21,384 bases of DNA from a virus (IMGVR_UViG_3300046010_003204:1-21384); one strand, 5' to 3'. Numbered from the stretch's first letter, positions 14,103 to 19,980 are shown. The notes: generated by a model from the sequence alone, not told the origin. Program-made: numbers and translations.

Positions 14103-14951
14103 ATGTCCAGCGAAAATATTTATACCATATACACATTAACAAATATATTAAACCAAAAAATTTATATTGGATTCACATCCAATATACATAAAAGATTGAT
14201 AGACCACAAGTCTGCATCTAAATCAAGCAACTATAAATTATATCGTGCCATTCGAAAACATGGATGGGATAATTTCACATCGGAAATCTTATATCAATCC
14301 AAAGATCGTGTTCACACATTAACAATAATGGAGCCATATTTTATATCAGAATATGATTCATATCACAATGGGTATAACTCCACGCTAGGCGGAGAAGGAA
14401 CATTTGGGCGCAGGTGGAAAATACCCTATCATCTAGTTAAACGTGGAGAAACGCATCATAACTATGGGAAACCCCTATCAGAAGAAACAAAGAAAAAAAT
14501 ATCTATCGGCAAATTGGGCGAAAAAAATCCAATGTATGGTAAACATATATCGGACGAGGCAAAAATTAAAATTGCGGAAAAATCAGCAAAATCATTTATA
14601 ATAATTTTTCCCGACAACACAATATCAAAGATAAAAAATCTAAATCGATTTTGCGTCCAACATAATTTAGATGCTGCTAACATGATTAATGTAGCCAATG
14701 GAACTGCTGAATCATATCATGGATATAGATGTTTTTATGCAGACTCATACATTGGGCACTCAATCAACACATACGAATTTACAAATAATACTGGCGAGAT
14801 ATTTATAACAAAAAATATGGCGTATTTTTGTATTCAGCATTCATTATCTGTACCAAACATAAAACAAGTATTAAAAGGCACACATAAATCCTATAAAGGG
14901 TGGATATGTAAATTTGTTGACACAATATTTGTTCATAGTACTTTTGAGTAA
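14103..14951 (+). CDS. Free-standing GIY-YIG homing endonuclease
   Basis: A 282-residue homing endonuclease, the only plus-strand gene. The N-terminal GIY-YIG nuclease domain (residues 5-100) shows the paired motif as YTIYTLTN and KIYIGFTS, a conserved Arg in KRLIDH, and MEPYFISEYDSYHNGYNSTLGG near residues 76-97. Two NUMOD3 DNA-binding motifs follow (HHNYGKPLSEETKKKIS, KNPMYGKHISDEAKIKI, about 117-155). Two NUMOD1/IENR-like repeats of about 50 residues come last, each with a FC-Q-H helix and a final G-Y/W-x-C. It resembles T4 Seg enzymes and SPO1-type nucleases. It probably cuts a related phage at this locus to spread itself (inference). AAGGA precedes the ATG. Confidence 0.93.
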   Translation: MSSENIYTIYTLTNILNQKIYIGFTSNIHKRLIDHKSASKSSNYKLYRAIRKHGWDNFTSEILYQSKDRVHTLTIMEPYFISEYDSYHNGYNSTLGGEGTFGRRWKIPYHLVKRGETHHNYGKPLSEETKKKISIGKLGEKNPMYGKHISDEAKIKIAEKSAKSFIIIFPDNTISKIKNLNRFCVQHNLDAANMINVANGTAESYHGYRCFYADSYIGHSINTYEFTNNTGEIFITKNMAYFCIQHSLSVPNIKQVLKGTHKSYKGWICKFVDTIFVHSTFE

Positions 14952-14972
14952 TCAATTGCATAACTCATTTGT

Positions 14973-15155
14973 TCAAATTATTCCTGGTTCCCTATCTGCA
15001 GCACAATTTTTTAATCTTTTTATATCTTCTGCAACAATATGGTAATTAGTATTCTGTTTCAAAATCTGCACACATTCTTCGCGGGACCATACCGCGACAA
15101 TTGTTGTGCAATATCGCCAAAGAGGCACCAATGATTTGCTATCAGAATTTCTCAT
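14973..15155 (-). CDS. Small hypothetical protein (60 aa)
   Basis: A basic 60-residue protein beginning MRNSDSKSLVPLWRYCTTIV, with a helical C-terminal half (EDIKRLKNCAADREPG). AAGGAAG precedes the ATG at 15155, which overlaps the upstream stop by ATGA. It is convergent with the homing endonuclease, with 21 bases between them. No known domain. Confidence 0.68.
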   Translation of the reverse strand: MRNSDSKSLVPLWRYCTTIVAVWSREECVQILKQNTNYHIVAEDIKRLKNCAADREPGII

Positions 15156-15391
15156 TTGTACGCTTCCTTTGTCAAATACTCTTTTGCCAATTCTATTTGT
15201 CTATTACAATATTCTATATATTGAACCAATGTGTCGGCAGATGCGTCATTAGCCAATACTTCAAAGTCCCCTTGACCATCACCAAAGAAAATCCAATATG
15301 GACCATATTCACTCATCCCAGTTGTACTATTATATCTGGTTTCCATAGTTTTTGATATGCTTGTAATATAATCTACAATTTGTTTATTCAT
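15152..15391 (-). CDS. Small hypothetical protein (79 aa)
   Basis: A 79-residue protein, MNKQIVDYITSISKTMETRY to the end, with a middle beta-like segment GPYWIFFGDGQGDFEVLAND and two C-terminal helices (DTLVQYIEYCNRQIELAKEY). GGGAT lies 6 bases before the start, and the start overlaps the macro-domain gene stop by ATGA. Not recognised. Confidence 0.72.
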   Translation of the reverse strand: MNKQIVDYITSISKTMETRYNSTTGMSEYGPYWIFFGDGQGDFEVLANDASADTLVQYIEYCNRQIELAKEYLTKEAYK

Positions 15392-15846
15392 GATTTATCC
15401 CATTCTACAATTGTGGCATCACAGTGTCCCAATTCTGCCTCAATAATTGATAAAATTATATCCCAATTTCCTCCGGCTTTACCGGAGCCAATCTTTGGCA
15501 TACCAATTTTATATTCACCAATCTCTGATGCCAATTTTCTCATACCTGAGCGTATGGCATCATAATTTGCATATAATCGACCATTGTATCCATATCTATA
15601 TTGAGTATACATATTAAGGATAAAACAATCTTCTTCTGTCAAATATACTTTTGACCAACTTCCCAATTTTCTTTCATCGCCTTTAATGGTTTTACAATCT
15701 GCAGTATAAATTTGTGGCCAAGTTTCTCGAAGTTGTTTCGCAATTCCAGAATTCATGGTGTTGAAACAATTGCAACCATGTACAGCAACATCAAAACATC
15801 CATCTTTGATTAATTGTATTAAATCACCCTTTACAAATTTTATCAT
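15388..15846 (-). CDS. Macro-domain protein (ADP-ribose 1''-phosphatase type)
   Basis: A single macro domain of 152 aa. The first motif, VKGDLIQ (residues 5-11), holds the adenine-contacting Asp8. HGCNCFNTMNSGIAKQL (23-39) is the distal-ribose loop with the conserved N-x-x-N/M-N-S-G-I-A pattern. IGMPKIGSGKAGGNW (114-128) is the diphosphate-binding loop. The KGDERKLG and NMYTQY segments fit the Poa1p/ADP-ribose-1''-phosphate phosphatase branch, also seen in phages. Possible roles are hydrolysis of ADP-ribose-1''-phosphate, reversal of ADP-ribosylation by a host defence, or NAD salvage. It overlaps both neighbours by ATGA. Confidence 0.88.
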   Translation of the reverse strand: MIKFVKGDLIQLIKDGCFDVAVHGCNCFNTMNSGIAKQLRETWPQIYTADCKTIKGDERKLGSWSKVYLTEEDCFILNMYTQYRYGYNGRLYANYDAIRSGMRKLASEIGEYKIGMPKIGSGKAGGNWDIILSIIEAELGHCDATIVEWDKS

Positions 15847-16052
15847 AATATTGTTATCGCATGTGTTTGATCGTCTACCAAGATTCTTCGTTTGGTATAA
15901 AATGCTTCAAGTAGTTTCATATATTTTTTATCACATTCCATATAATCATCAGAATAGATTGGAAAAGATGTGGAATCGAGAAACTCAATATATATAACAG
16001 TTGTTTCGGGATTCCAATTAATCCAATCTATTAATGTGCTATCAATTCTCAT
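15843..16052 (-). CDS. Small hypothetical protein (69 aa)
   Basis: A 69-residue protein beginning MRIDSTLIDWINWNPETTVI, with IYIEFLDSTSFPIYSDDY and a helix KKYMKLLEAFYTK. The strand-strand-helix order faintly resembles the KTSC fold, but the signature residues are not clear, so I make no assignment. Its ATG follows the upstream stop by one base. Confidence 0.7.
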   Translation of the reverse strand: MRIDSTLIDWINWNPETTVIYIEFLDSTSFPIYSDDYMECDKKYMKLLEAFYTKRRILVDDQTHAITIL

Positions 16053-16053
16053 A

Positions 16054-16317
16054 TCAAATTTTTTCTAAATGGTCAATGAAACCTTGCAATTCTGATTGAA
16101 TTAATTTCAACTTACTGATAAAATCTTGAGTACTATGATTATTATCCTTGTGTATCCTAGATTTTGACTCACATGCTGCAAATTCTACAAACATATATTC
16201 TTCCATATATTTGCCCCTATTTACCAGATCGGTAAAATGGGCACATGTAATTGATCCAGTATAATGGGAATCATTCTCATTTAACCAAGTTCTTTTGTTA
16301 TACTTTGCTTCGCTCAT
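16054..16317 (-). CDS. Conserved small phage protein (87 aa)
   Basis: The protein begins MSEAKYNKRTWLNENDSHYT, continues GSITCAHF and ends with a helix, DFISKLKLIQSELQGFIDHL. I recall this start (MSEAKYNKRKWLNPxDSxxTGS) and this end from a family of short proteins present in phages and some bacteria, without known function. The start at 16317 lacks a clear ribosome-binding site. A T4-late-type octamer TATAAATA lies 24 bases upstream. Confidence 0.8.
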   Translation of the reverse strand: MSEAKYNKRTWLNENDSHYTGSITCAHFTDLVNRGKYMEEYMFVEFAACESKSRIHKDNNHSTQDFISKLKLIQSELQGFIDHLEKI

Positions 16318-16340
16318 ATGTAGAATTATTTGAAATGTAA

Positions 16341-16348
16341 TATTTATA
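16341..16348 (-). promoter_or_regulatory. Possible T4-type late promoter octamer
   Basis: TATAAATA on the minus strand, overlapping the stop of the zinc-finger gene and 24 bases before the 16317 start. The octamer is expected several times by chance in DNA this AT-rich, so only its position supports it. Confidence 0.4.
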
Positions 16349-16907
16349 CAATAACTCTATATTTACTTGGATACCAACTTGTTATATTATTCTTGTTATA
16401 ATTTTTAATAATTTCGTTTAATTCATCAAATGCATCCATTATCTCGGAAGGGACTTCCCCATCTTCTGGTAACTTATCTGTAAAATAATCATATGGATCA
16501 ATCATTGGTAAATATTGTGGTTCGCACCAAACCAGTCGCAATTCTTCAACAGATGTATAATCATATTGTTCCAATATTTCTTCAAATGAAATATCAAAAA
16601 AATATTCATCCAATGCGTCAGAATATAACACTAATTCATTTACACCAAATTTTTCCATGCATTGGAAAGCATATAATGGTTCCAATTTTGTATATCTTTC
16701 TATTTCATTTTGTGTCCTGCATAGTGGACACACTGTATACAATTTTTCAGTTAGGGCACCACATTTGGCACATGCTCGATGGGTACACCCATCATATCTT
16801 GCCAAATCTTCTTTTGCTCCATAAAAATGCCCTTTTGATGAAACCCAACCAGAAATATTGGTAACATATTTTGCTGCTTCATCTGAATCATAATGTATAA
16901 TATTCAT
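16344..16907 (-). CDS. Conserved phage zinc-finger protein (187 aa)
   Basis: After an N-terminal GWVSSKGHFYGAKEDLARYD (about residues 20-39), a four-cysteine cluster C-A-K-C-G (47-50) and C-P-L-C-R (60-63) should bind one zinc. The C-terminal part has LVLYSDALDEYFFDISFEEI, LRLVWCEPQYLP and DKLPEDGEVPSEIMDAFDEL, then SWYPSKYR. I recognise this as a family frequent in phages and prophages (gain of GWVS..G..F.G.....ARY.GCTH..C..CG). Function unknown. It overlaps the kinase stop by ATGA. Confidence 0.83.
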   Translation of the reverse strand: MNIIHYDSDEAAKYVTNISGWVSSKGHFYGAKEDLARYDGCTHRACAKCGALTEKLYTVCPLCRTQNEIERYTKLEPLYAFQCMEKFGVNELVLYSDALDEYFFDISFEEILEQYDYTSVEELRLVWCEPQYLPMIDPYDYFTDKLPEDGEVPSEIMDAFDELNEIIKNYNKNNITSWYPSKYRVIV

Positions 16908-17305
16908 AAATTTACTTTAAACCTATTTCTCATTTTGGTTATAGTTTTTTCTGGTACATTATGATCATTTTTGTTGCTATGGGTTGTTTCTACAACAATT
17001 GATCTAATATTGTACCCATATTGATTGCCTAAGTCAATATAATATTGGTACTCTTGTTCTGTTGTATTGGTATTATCAATAATAATCAATCCACTTGCCT
17101 GAATTGCCGCCAATCTGGCCAGCCTCTGGCAATCTTGATGTGCGAATCTAATATGGGAAGGATTATACACATAATTTCCATAACTGTCAACAAAATAATT
17201 ATCTGCAGAACATATTACAGAACTTGGGCAGGCTCCTGCCAAAATTTTGGCTAAAGAACTTTTACCAGATGATGGTAACCCTCTCAAAATAATCATTTCT
17301 TTCAT
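16904..17305 (-). CDS. P-loop kinase, polynucleotide-kinase-like
   Basis: A single AAA_33-type kinase domain of 133 aa. Walker A is GLPSSGKSS (residues 8-16). The segment CSADNYF supplies the catalytic-type Asp, and IIIDNTNTTEQEYQYYIDLG is the conserved D-N-T-N motif of T4 Pnkp/NEDD4BP2-like kinases. The phosphatase domain that T4 Pnkp carries after its kinase domain is absent. The frame opens at 17341, but the ATG at 17305 overlaps the upstream stop as ATGA and starts close to the first strand, so it is chosen. A 5'-OH RNA/DNA kinase is likely, though a nucleotide or other small-molecule kinase is possible. Confidence 0.83.
   Translation of the reverse strand: MKEMIILRGLPSSGKSSLAKILAGACPSSVICSADNYFVDSYGNYVYNPSHIRFAHQDCQRLARLAAIQASGLIIIDNTNTTEQEYQYYIDLGNQYGYNIRSIVVETTHSNKNDHNVPEKTITKMRNRFKVNL
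17162..17190 (-). promoter_or_regulatory. Perfect-consensus promoter hexamers inside the kinase gene
   Basis: Minus strand TTGACA (17190-17185), 17-base spacer, TATAAT (17167-17162), within codons for VDSYGNYVYN. Both hexamers and spacing are ideal. It could supply extra transcripts for the zinc-finger gene at 16907, or be a by-product of coding sequence. Confidence 0.5.
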
Positions 17306-17505
17306 ACTTGATCCAAATTTATTTCGTATTCTTCTACACAAAATTCTTTACTATTGGAACCATTCCACACAACATATGGATAATCACATACACCGGATTC
17401 TAATCCAACAACTTCCAATATGTCACCTTTTGTTGCCAATAGTGTACCAAAAGAATTACTGATATCTCTGGTAGCAATTACTTTATCATTAATTGTAAAT
17501 TTCAT
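17302..17505 (-). CDS. Small SH3-like hypothetical protein (67 aa)
   Basis: A 67-residue, probably all-beta protein beginning MKFTINDKVIATRDISNSFG, with KGDILEVVGLE and YPYVVWNGSNSKEFCVEEYE. The pattern of a start loop, a KGD turn and a final E-Y-E strand recalls small SH3-like barrels. An ATG at 17517 gives four more residues, but 17505 comes one base after the stop of the 20-codon ORF and is preferred. Function unknown. Confidence 0.72.
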   Translation of the reverse strand: MKFTINDKVIATRDISNSFGTLLATKGDILEVVGLESGVCDYPYVVWNGSNSKEFCVEEYEINLDQV

Positions 17506-17506
17506 G

Positions 17507-17569
17507 TTATTGATCATAGAATTTTAATATACATCCAAAAATTAATAACCATTGATATGTTTTGTTCAT
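17507..17569 (-). CDS. Possible 20-codon leader or membrane peptide
   Basis: A 20-codon ORF, MNKTYQWLLIFGCILKFYDQ, with GGGAAA 6 bases before its ATG. Its stop is one base before the ATG of the 67-aa gene, which itself has no ribosome-binding site. It may couple translation of that gene or be a tiny hydrophobic peptide. Too short to be certain. Confidence 0.42.
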   Translation of the reverse strand: MNKTYQWLLIFGCILKFYDQ

Positions 17570-17591
17570 AGTATTTCCCATAATGTATTAG

Positions 17592-17620
17592 AAATCTGTT
17601 ACATATATTGTGACAGATTT
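17592..17620. repeat. Inverted repeat at the end of the 43-aa gene
   Basis: AAATCTGT (17592-17599) pairs with ACAGATTT (17613-17620) around a 13-base loop containing the stop of the 43-aa gene. The T-run (6 T) follows it only in the plus direction, so it is not a good terminator for the minus-strand gene. Confidence 0.45.
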
Positions 17621-17730
17621 TTTGACCGTTTGTATACCTTTTTAGATTGTTCTACTTTTGGTTTACAATAAGTAGAACAATGTTTGGCAACAAAATTTCT
17701 TGATGTTGGTTTTTGTGTTTTCTTTTTCAT
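17599..17730 (-). CDS. Small basic protein of a conserved phage type (43 aa), probably leaderless
   Basis: A 43-codon ORF beginning MKKKTQKPTSRNFVAKHC and ending KVYKRSKNLSQYM. It is strongly basic. The R-N-F-V-A-K-H core is one I recall from very small conserved phage proteins of unknown function, followed by a Lys/Arg-rich stretch. There is no ribosome-binding site: the promoter -10 (17742-17737) is only 6 bases before the ATG, so the mRNA should begin at or within a base or two of the start codon. The coding region holds a perfect 12-base inverted repeat. A nucleic-acid-binding role is plausible (inference). Confidence 0.72.
   Translation of the reverse strand: MKKKTQKPTSRNFVAKHCSTYCKPKVEQSKKVYKRSKNLSQYM
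17646..17681. repeat. Perfect 12-bp inverted repeat inside the 43-aa gene
   Basis: ATTGTTCTACTT (17646-17657) and AAGTAGAACAAT (17670-17681) are exact complements around a 12-base loop. It is not followed by a T-tract in the minus direction and lies within coding sequence, so it is an mRNA structure or a protein-binding site, not a terminator. Confidence 0.7.
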
Positions 17731-17736
17731 GGGCAC

Positions 17737-17764
17737 ATAATATCACAAAAAACCAATTTGTCAA
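17737..17764 (-). promoter_or_regulatory. Sigma-70 promoter for the leaderless 43-aa gene
   Basis: Minus strand: TTGACA (17764-17759), 16-base spacer, TATTAT (17742-17737). The following GTGCCCAT is identical to the bases after the -10 of the DUF932 promoter at 4745-4772. In the present case the AT belongs to the ATG start. Confidence 0.82.
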
Positions 17765-17767
17765 CAA

Positions 17768-18160
17768 CTATTTTAACAAATCTGGCAATTTGTTTATTAC
17801 AAATCCTATGGCAGTTGCTGCCCCAAGTAGATACCAACGATATTGTTCCAATTTGGTGATTCTTTCATCACGTTCTTTGTTATCTTTTGCAATAGTATCT
17901 TTTGTAGATTTTATATCAGCCAATATTTCAGTATGATTTTTGCTAAAATATGCAATATCTTCAGACAGCATTCCTACTCTTTGCTCATGAAGAGCCAAAA
18001 TTTTGGAAATGTTTGTGGCGGCATCTGCAATTTTTTCTACGGATACATCCAATTTTGAAAGAATTTCTTTCAACTGCAAATTGTCCCGTTTTAATAACTC
18101 AATTTCCGTGTATAATTTTACATTATTGGGTGTATCATGGTGATCAAATTGGTTAGCCAT
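17768..18160 (-). CDS. Coiled-coil protein with C-terminal membrane anchor (130 aa)
   Basis: Residues 15-105 are charged heptad-like helices (TEIELLKRDNLQLKEILSKL, then DIKSTKDTIAKDNKERDERI). They end at KLEQYRWYLLGAATAIGFVI, a single hydrophobic helix (about 108-125). The layout of long coiled coil, R-W, then one span near the C-terminus is common in small phage proteins encoded near virion or lysis genes. A holin-like or spanin-like role is possible but not shown. GAGGA precedes the ATG at 18160, which overlaps the previous gene by 8 bases. Confidence 0.8.
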   Translation of the reverse strand: MANQFDHHDTPNNVKLYTEIELLKRDNLQLKEILSKLDVSVEKIADAATNISKILALHEQRVGMLSEDIAYFSKNHTEILADIKSTKDTIAKDNKERDERITKLEQYRWYLLGAATAIGFVINKLPDLLK

Positions 18161-18320
18161 TTGGCGAATCCTCTTTTCTTTTTACAACATTTTTTAACAA
18201 CATTACCTTTTTCTTTTGATCGGGTTTTGCTGTATCTGGGGTGGATATTCCACCAGTATCTGTACTGGGTGACCCAGTAACATTGGCAATATCTTCCATA
18301 ATTTGTTTGAATGATTTCAT
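18153..18320 (-). CDS. Small protein with internal-head-protein-type leader (55 aa)
   Basis: A 55-codon ORF beginning MKSFKQIMEDIANVTG. The first ten residues match the plan of the T4 internal-protein capsid-targeting peptide (MKTYQEFIAE), with I-M-E at positions 7-9 as a possible prohead-protease site (T4 gp21 cuts after I/L-x-E). The remainder is Ser/Thr/Gly-rich then basic (KPDQKKKVMLLKNVVKRKED), as expected of a DNA-associated head peptide. GGAA precedes the ATG, which overlaps the upstream stop by ATGA. The P1' residue would be Asp, less usual than Ala or Gly. A virion role is inferred. Confidence 0.65.
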   Translation of the reverse strand: MKSFKQIMEDIANVTGSPSTDTGGISTPDTAKPDQKKKVMLLKNVVKRKEDSPNG

Positions 18321-18658
18321 ATCTGTTCCAATTTTTTTGAAAGTGTTATATCAATACCATATACAAATCTGTCATCTGGTAATCTATTTAAAAATATTAA
18401 AAAGGAATTTATATATTTGTATTCCTCTTTTGTAAATATAAAATATAATATATTGAGAGTAAACTCTCCAAACCCATTATATAATATTATGATATGATTT
18501 AAAACTAATTTTTCATTTATATCGCCAGTTGATATAAATTTTCTAATTAATTTTCTTACCATATGTATTCTTGCAATATCCTCGTTAAAAGAATATATGT
18601 CAATTGAATCATAATATTTGGCGCAAGCTAATTTAAAATTTTCTTCCGTTAAAATCAT
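18317..18658 (-). CDS. Conserved phage protein in virion gene block (113 aa)
   Basis: The protein begins MILTEENFKLACAKYYDSID, with RIHMVRKLIRKF in the middle, then LVLNHIIILYNGFGEFTLNI and FLIFLNRLP. I recognise this order (LTEENF..YAAKHYDN, then KERLILNHLIVLYNVFG, then FLVFLN.MP) as a family of about 110-120 aa found beside structural genes in many T4-like phages, especially marine ones. Function unknown. The frame is open to 18697, but the ATG at 18658 shares a base with the upstream stop (TAATG) and matches the family start. Confidence 0.83.
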   Translation of the reverse strand: MILTEENFKLACAKYYDSIDIYSFNEDIARIHMVRKLIRKFISTGDINEKLVLNHIIILYNGFGEFTLNILYFIFTKEEYKYINSFLIFLNRLPDDRFVYGIDITLSKKLEQI

Positions 18659-19089
18659 TATGCAACAATTCCGCCATAAATTGCGACAATTGCCCATGCA
18701 TTTGTGACAAATCTTAGTGTCACGGTTTGTCCAGTTGCATTTAATGTAATAGTTGTGCCACCTATTAACAAACTTGGTGTAATAACCACATTTGCAGTAC
18801 CTTTGTTTCTAAATAGGATAACTTTCTCTTGTCCATGGGTTCCACCAGATAATGTCAAATTAATTTGACTATTTGTGGTGACAACTTCGGACAAAGATTT
18901 TGATATATCTAGTGCCCCACTTGCTGTAACCTGTTCTGTTACCTGATTTGTGGCAATATATGTGGGAGCCTTTGTATACAATGTTGATGCCGGTATTCTA
19001 ACATTTGTTCCATTTCTGGCAACAACAAAGTTATCAGTTAGTTCAACAGTAGTTGCCAATGGTTGTTGAGAAATTTTTAAATCTGTCAT
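18658..19089 (-). CDS. Virion structural protein, fibre/appendage type (143 aa)
   Basis: Begins MTDLKISQQPLATTVELTDN, the opening typical of phage fibre-related or appendage proteins (M-T-D-x-K-I-S-Q-L). The rest is Thr/Val/Gly-rich and beta-strand-like (TATLYT, NLTLSGGTHGQEKVILFR, TITLNATGQTVTLRFV), without membrane segments. A trimeric beta-structured virion component is likely. A strong hairpin terminator lies directly upstream, and GGAG is 11 bases from the ATG. The gene would therefore be read either by partial read-through or from a promoter not recognised here. Confidence 0.75.
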   Translation of the reverse strand: MTDLKISQQPLATTVELTDNFVVARNGTNVRIPASTLYTKAPTYIATNQVTEQVTASGALDISKSLSEVVTTNSQINLTLSGGTHGQEKVILFRNKGTANVVITPSLLIGGTTITLNATGQTVTLRFVTNAWAIVAIYGGIVA

Positions 19090-19105
19090 GAGTTTGTTTA
19101 CTCCA

Positions 19106-19142
19106 ATAAAAATGGGAACATACTTTTACATATGTTCCCATT
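19106..19142 (-). terminator. Strong intrinsic terminator between virion genes
   Basis: TATGTTCCCATT (19131-19142) and AATGGGAACATA (19111-19122) form a perfect 12-bp stem with an 8-base loop. On the minus strand the stem is followed by TTTATT within CATTTTTATT. It ends about 20 bases before the 19089 start, limiting read-through from the 19937 gene. Confidence 0.82.
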
Positions 19143-19166
19143 ATTTATTTACAATATTATATATTA

Positions 19167-19937
19167 TTATGCAGTGGTTCTTTGCGTCAGTGCTGTTGCA
19201 ACAGCAGCAGAAATTGATTTATCTGGAGTACCATTTGTTCCAGTTGCATCAGCAATTGTTCCAGTAATGGTCTGTGTTTGAATGCCCAAAGATTTTCCGG
19301 CTACCGGAGCAGTGAATTCAAAAGTTGCGCCAGTTTTAGATGAATCCAATTGTGCAAAAGTTGCCACAATATTTACTGAATCTGTAAAATTTCTTACATT
19401 CAATGTTGCACCGGCAGTAATTGCAACAGGTTCATTGAAATCAACAATTACAGAAAATGTTGCAGATGCTGCAATAGTTCCAGTTCCTTTTGTTTTCCAT
19501 CTAACATTAGTAATTGTTGCACCAGCCAACAAATCATTTAGTCCACCAGAAATTGCAACCAATAATTCTGGTTCACCAGACACTTTAATGCCATATTTTC
19601 CAGTTACAATACTTGTACCAGTATATGGTGAAACTAATACTAAATTTGTTGCATCTGTAATTGATCTAATTCTACCAACAATTGCGCCAGTAGTAGAAAT
19701 CAAATAATTGCCAACTTTTGTTTCTGTTAAAAAATTTGCACCACTTGCACCAGTAACAGCAACCGCACCATTTGACACAGAAATGGTTCCAGTACCAACA
19801 ACATTAAGTTTTGGGTTAAGATATTCCCAACCACGATTTGATGCATATACATCTTCTTTTCTATATGTACCAAATTCACTATTTGATAAATATTTTGGTT
19901 TTGCCTCATTGGTAGAGGATTTTCCCCAAAGACTCAT
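19167..19937 (-). CDS. Virion structural protein, MSLWGK family (256 aa)
   Basis: Begins MSLWGKSSTNEAKPKYLSNS, the conserved N-terminus I recall for abundant structural proteins of T4-like marine phages. The rest is rich in Thr, Ala, Gly and Val and forms predicted beta strands: GTGTISVSNGAVAVTGASGA near residue 50, then a segment resembling an Ig-like or cadherin-like domain (about 150-225, KGTGTIAASATFSVIVDFNE onward). Base composition is less AT-rich than the neighbours, reflecting Ala/Gly/Thr codons. It has AGGAG 7 bases before the ATG and an exact T4-type late promoter octamer at 19969-19976, and is followed by a strong terminator, so it forms its own late transcription unit, consistent with high expression. 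Confidence 0.85.
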   Translation of the reverse strand: MSLWGKSSTNEAKPKYLSNSEFGTYRKEDVYASNRGWEYLNPKLNVVGTGTISVSNGAVAVTGASGANFLTETKVGNYLISTTGAIVGRIRSITDATNLVLVSPYTGTSIVTGKYGIKVSGEPELLVAISGGLNDLLAGATITNVRWKTKGTGTIAASATFSVIVDFNEPVAITAGATLNVRNFTDSVNIVATFAQLDSSKTGATFEFTAPVAGKSLGIQTQTITGTIADATGTNGTPDKSISAAVATALTQRTTA

Positions 19938-19968
19938 AATTTTCTCCTAATTAAAATTCTGTTTATAT

Positions 19969-19976
19969 TATTTATA
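19969..19976 (-). promoter_or_regulatory. T4-type late promoter for the MSLWGK structural gene
   Basis: Exact TATAAATA on the minus strand, starting 5 bases after the stop codon of the 53-aa gene. With T4 spacing, transcription would start at an A at 19963, giving a leader of about 26 bases that contains AGGAG. Position, start base and gene type all agree. Confidence 0.78.
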
Positions 19977-19980
19977 AAAA

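Noticed and set aside
14117-14124. TATAAATA on the minus strand inside the homing endonuclease gene
   Set aside because: It lies over 100 bases from the primase start inside an unrelated coding region, and several such octamers are expected by chance in DNA this AT-rich.
15155-15177. TTGACA before the 15155 gene
   Set aside because: The hexamer 16 bases downstream (GAGAAA) is a poor -10. The segment also serves as the AAGGAAG ribosome-binding site.
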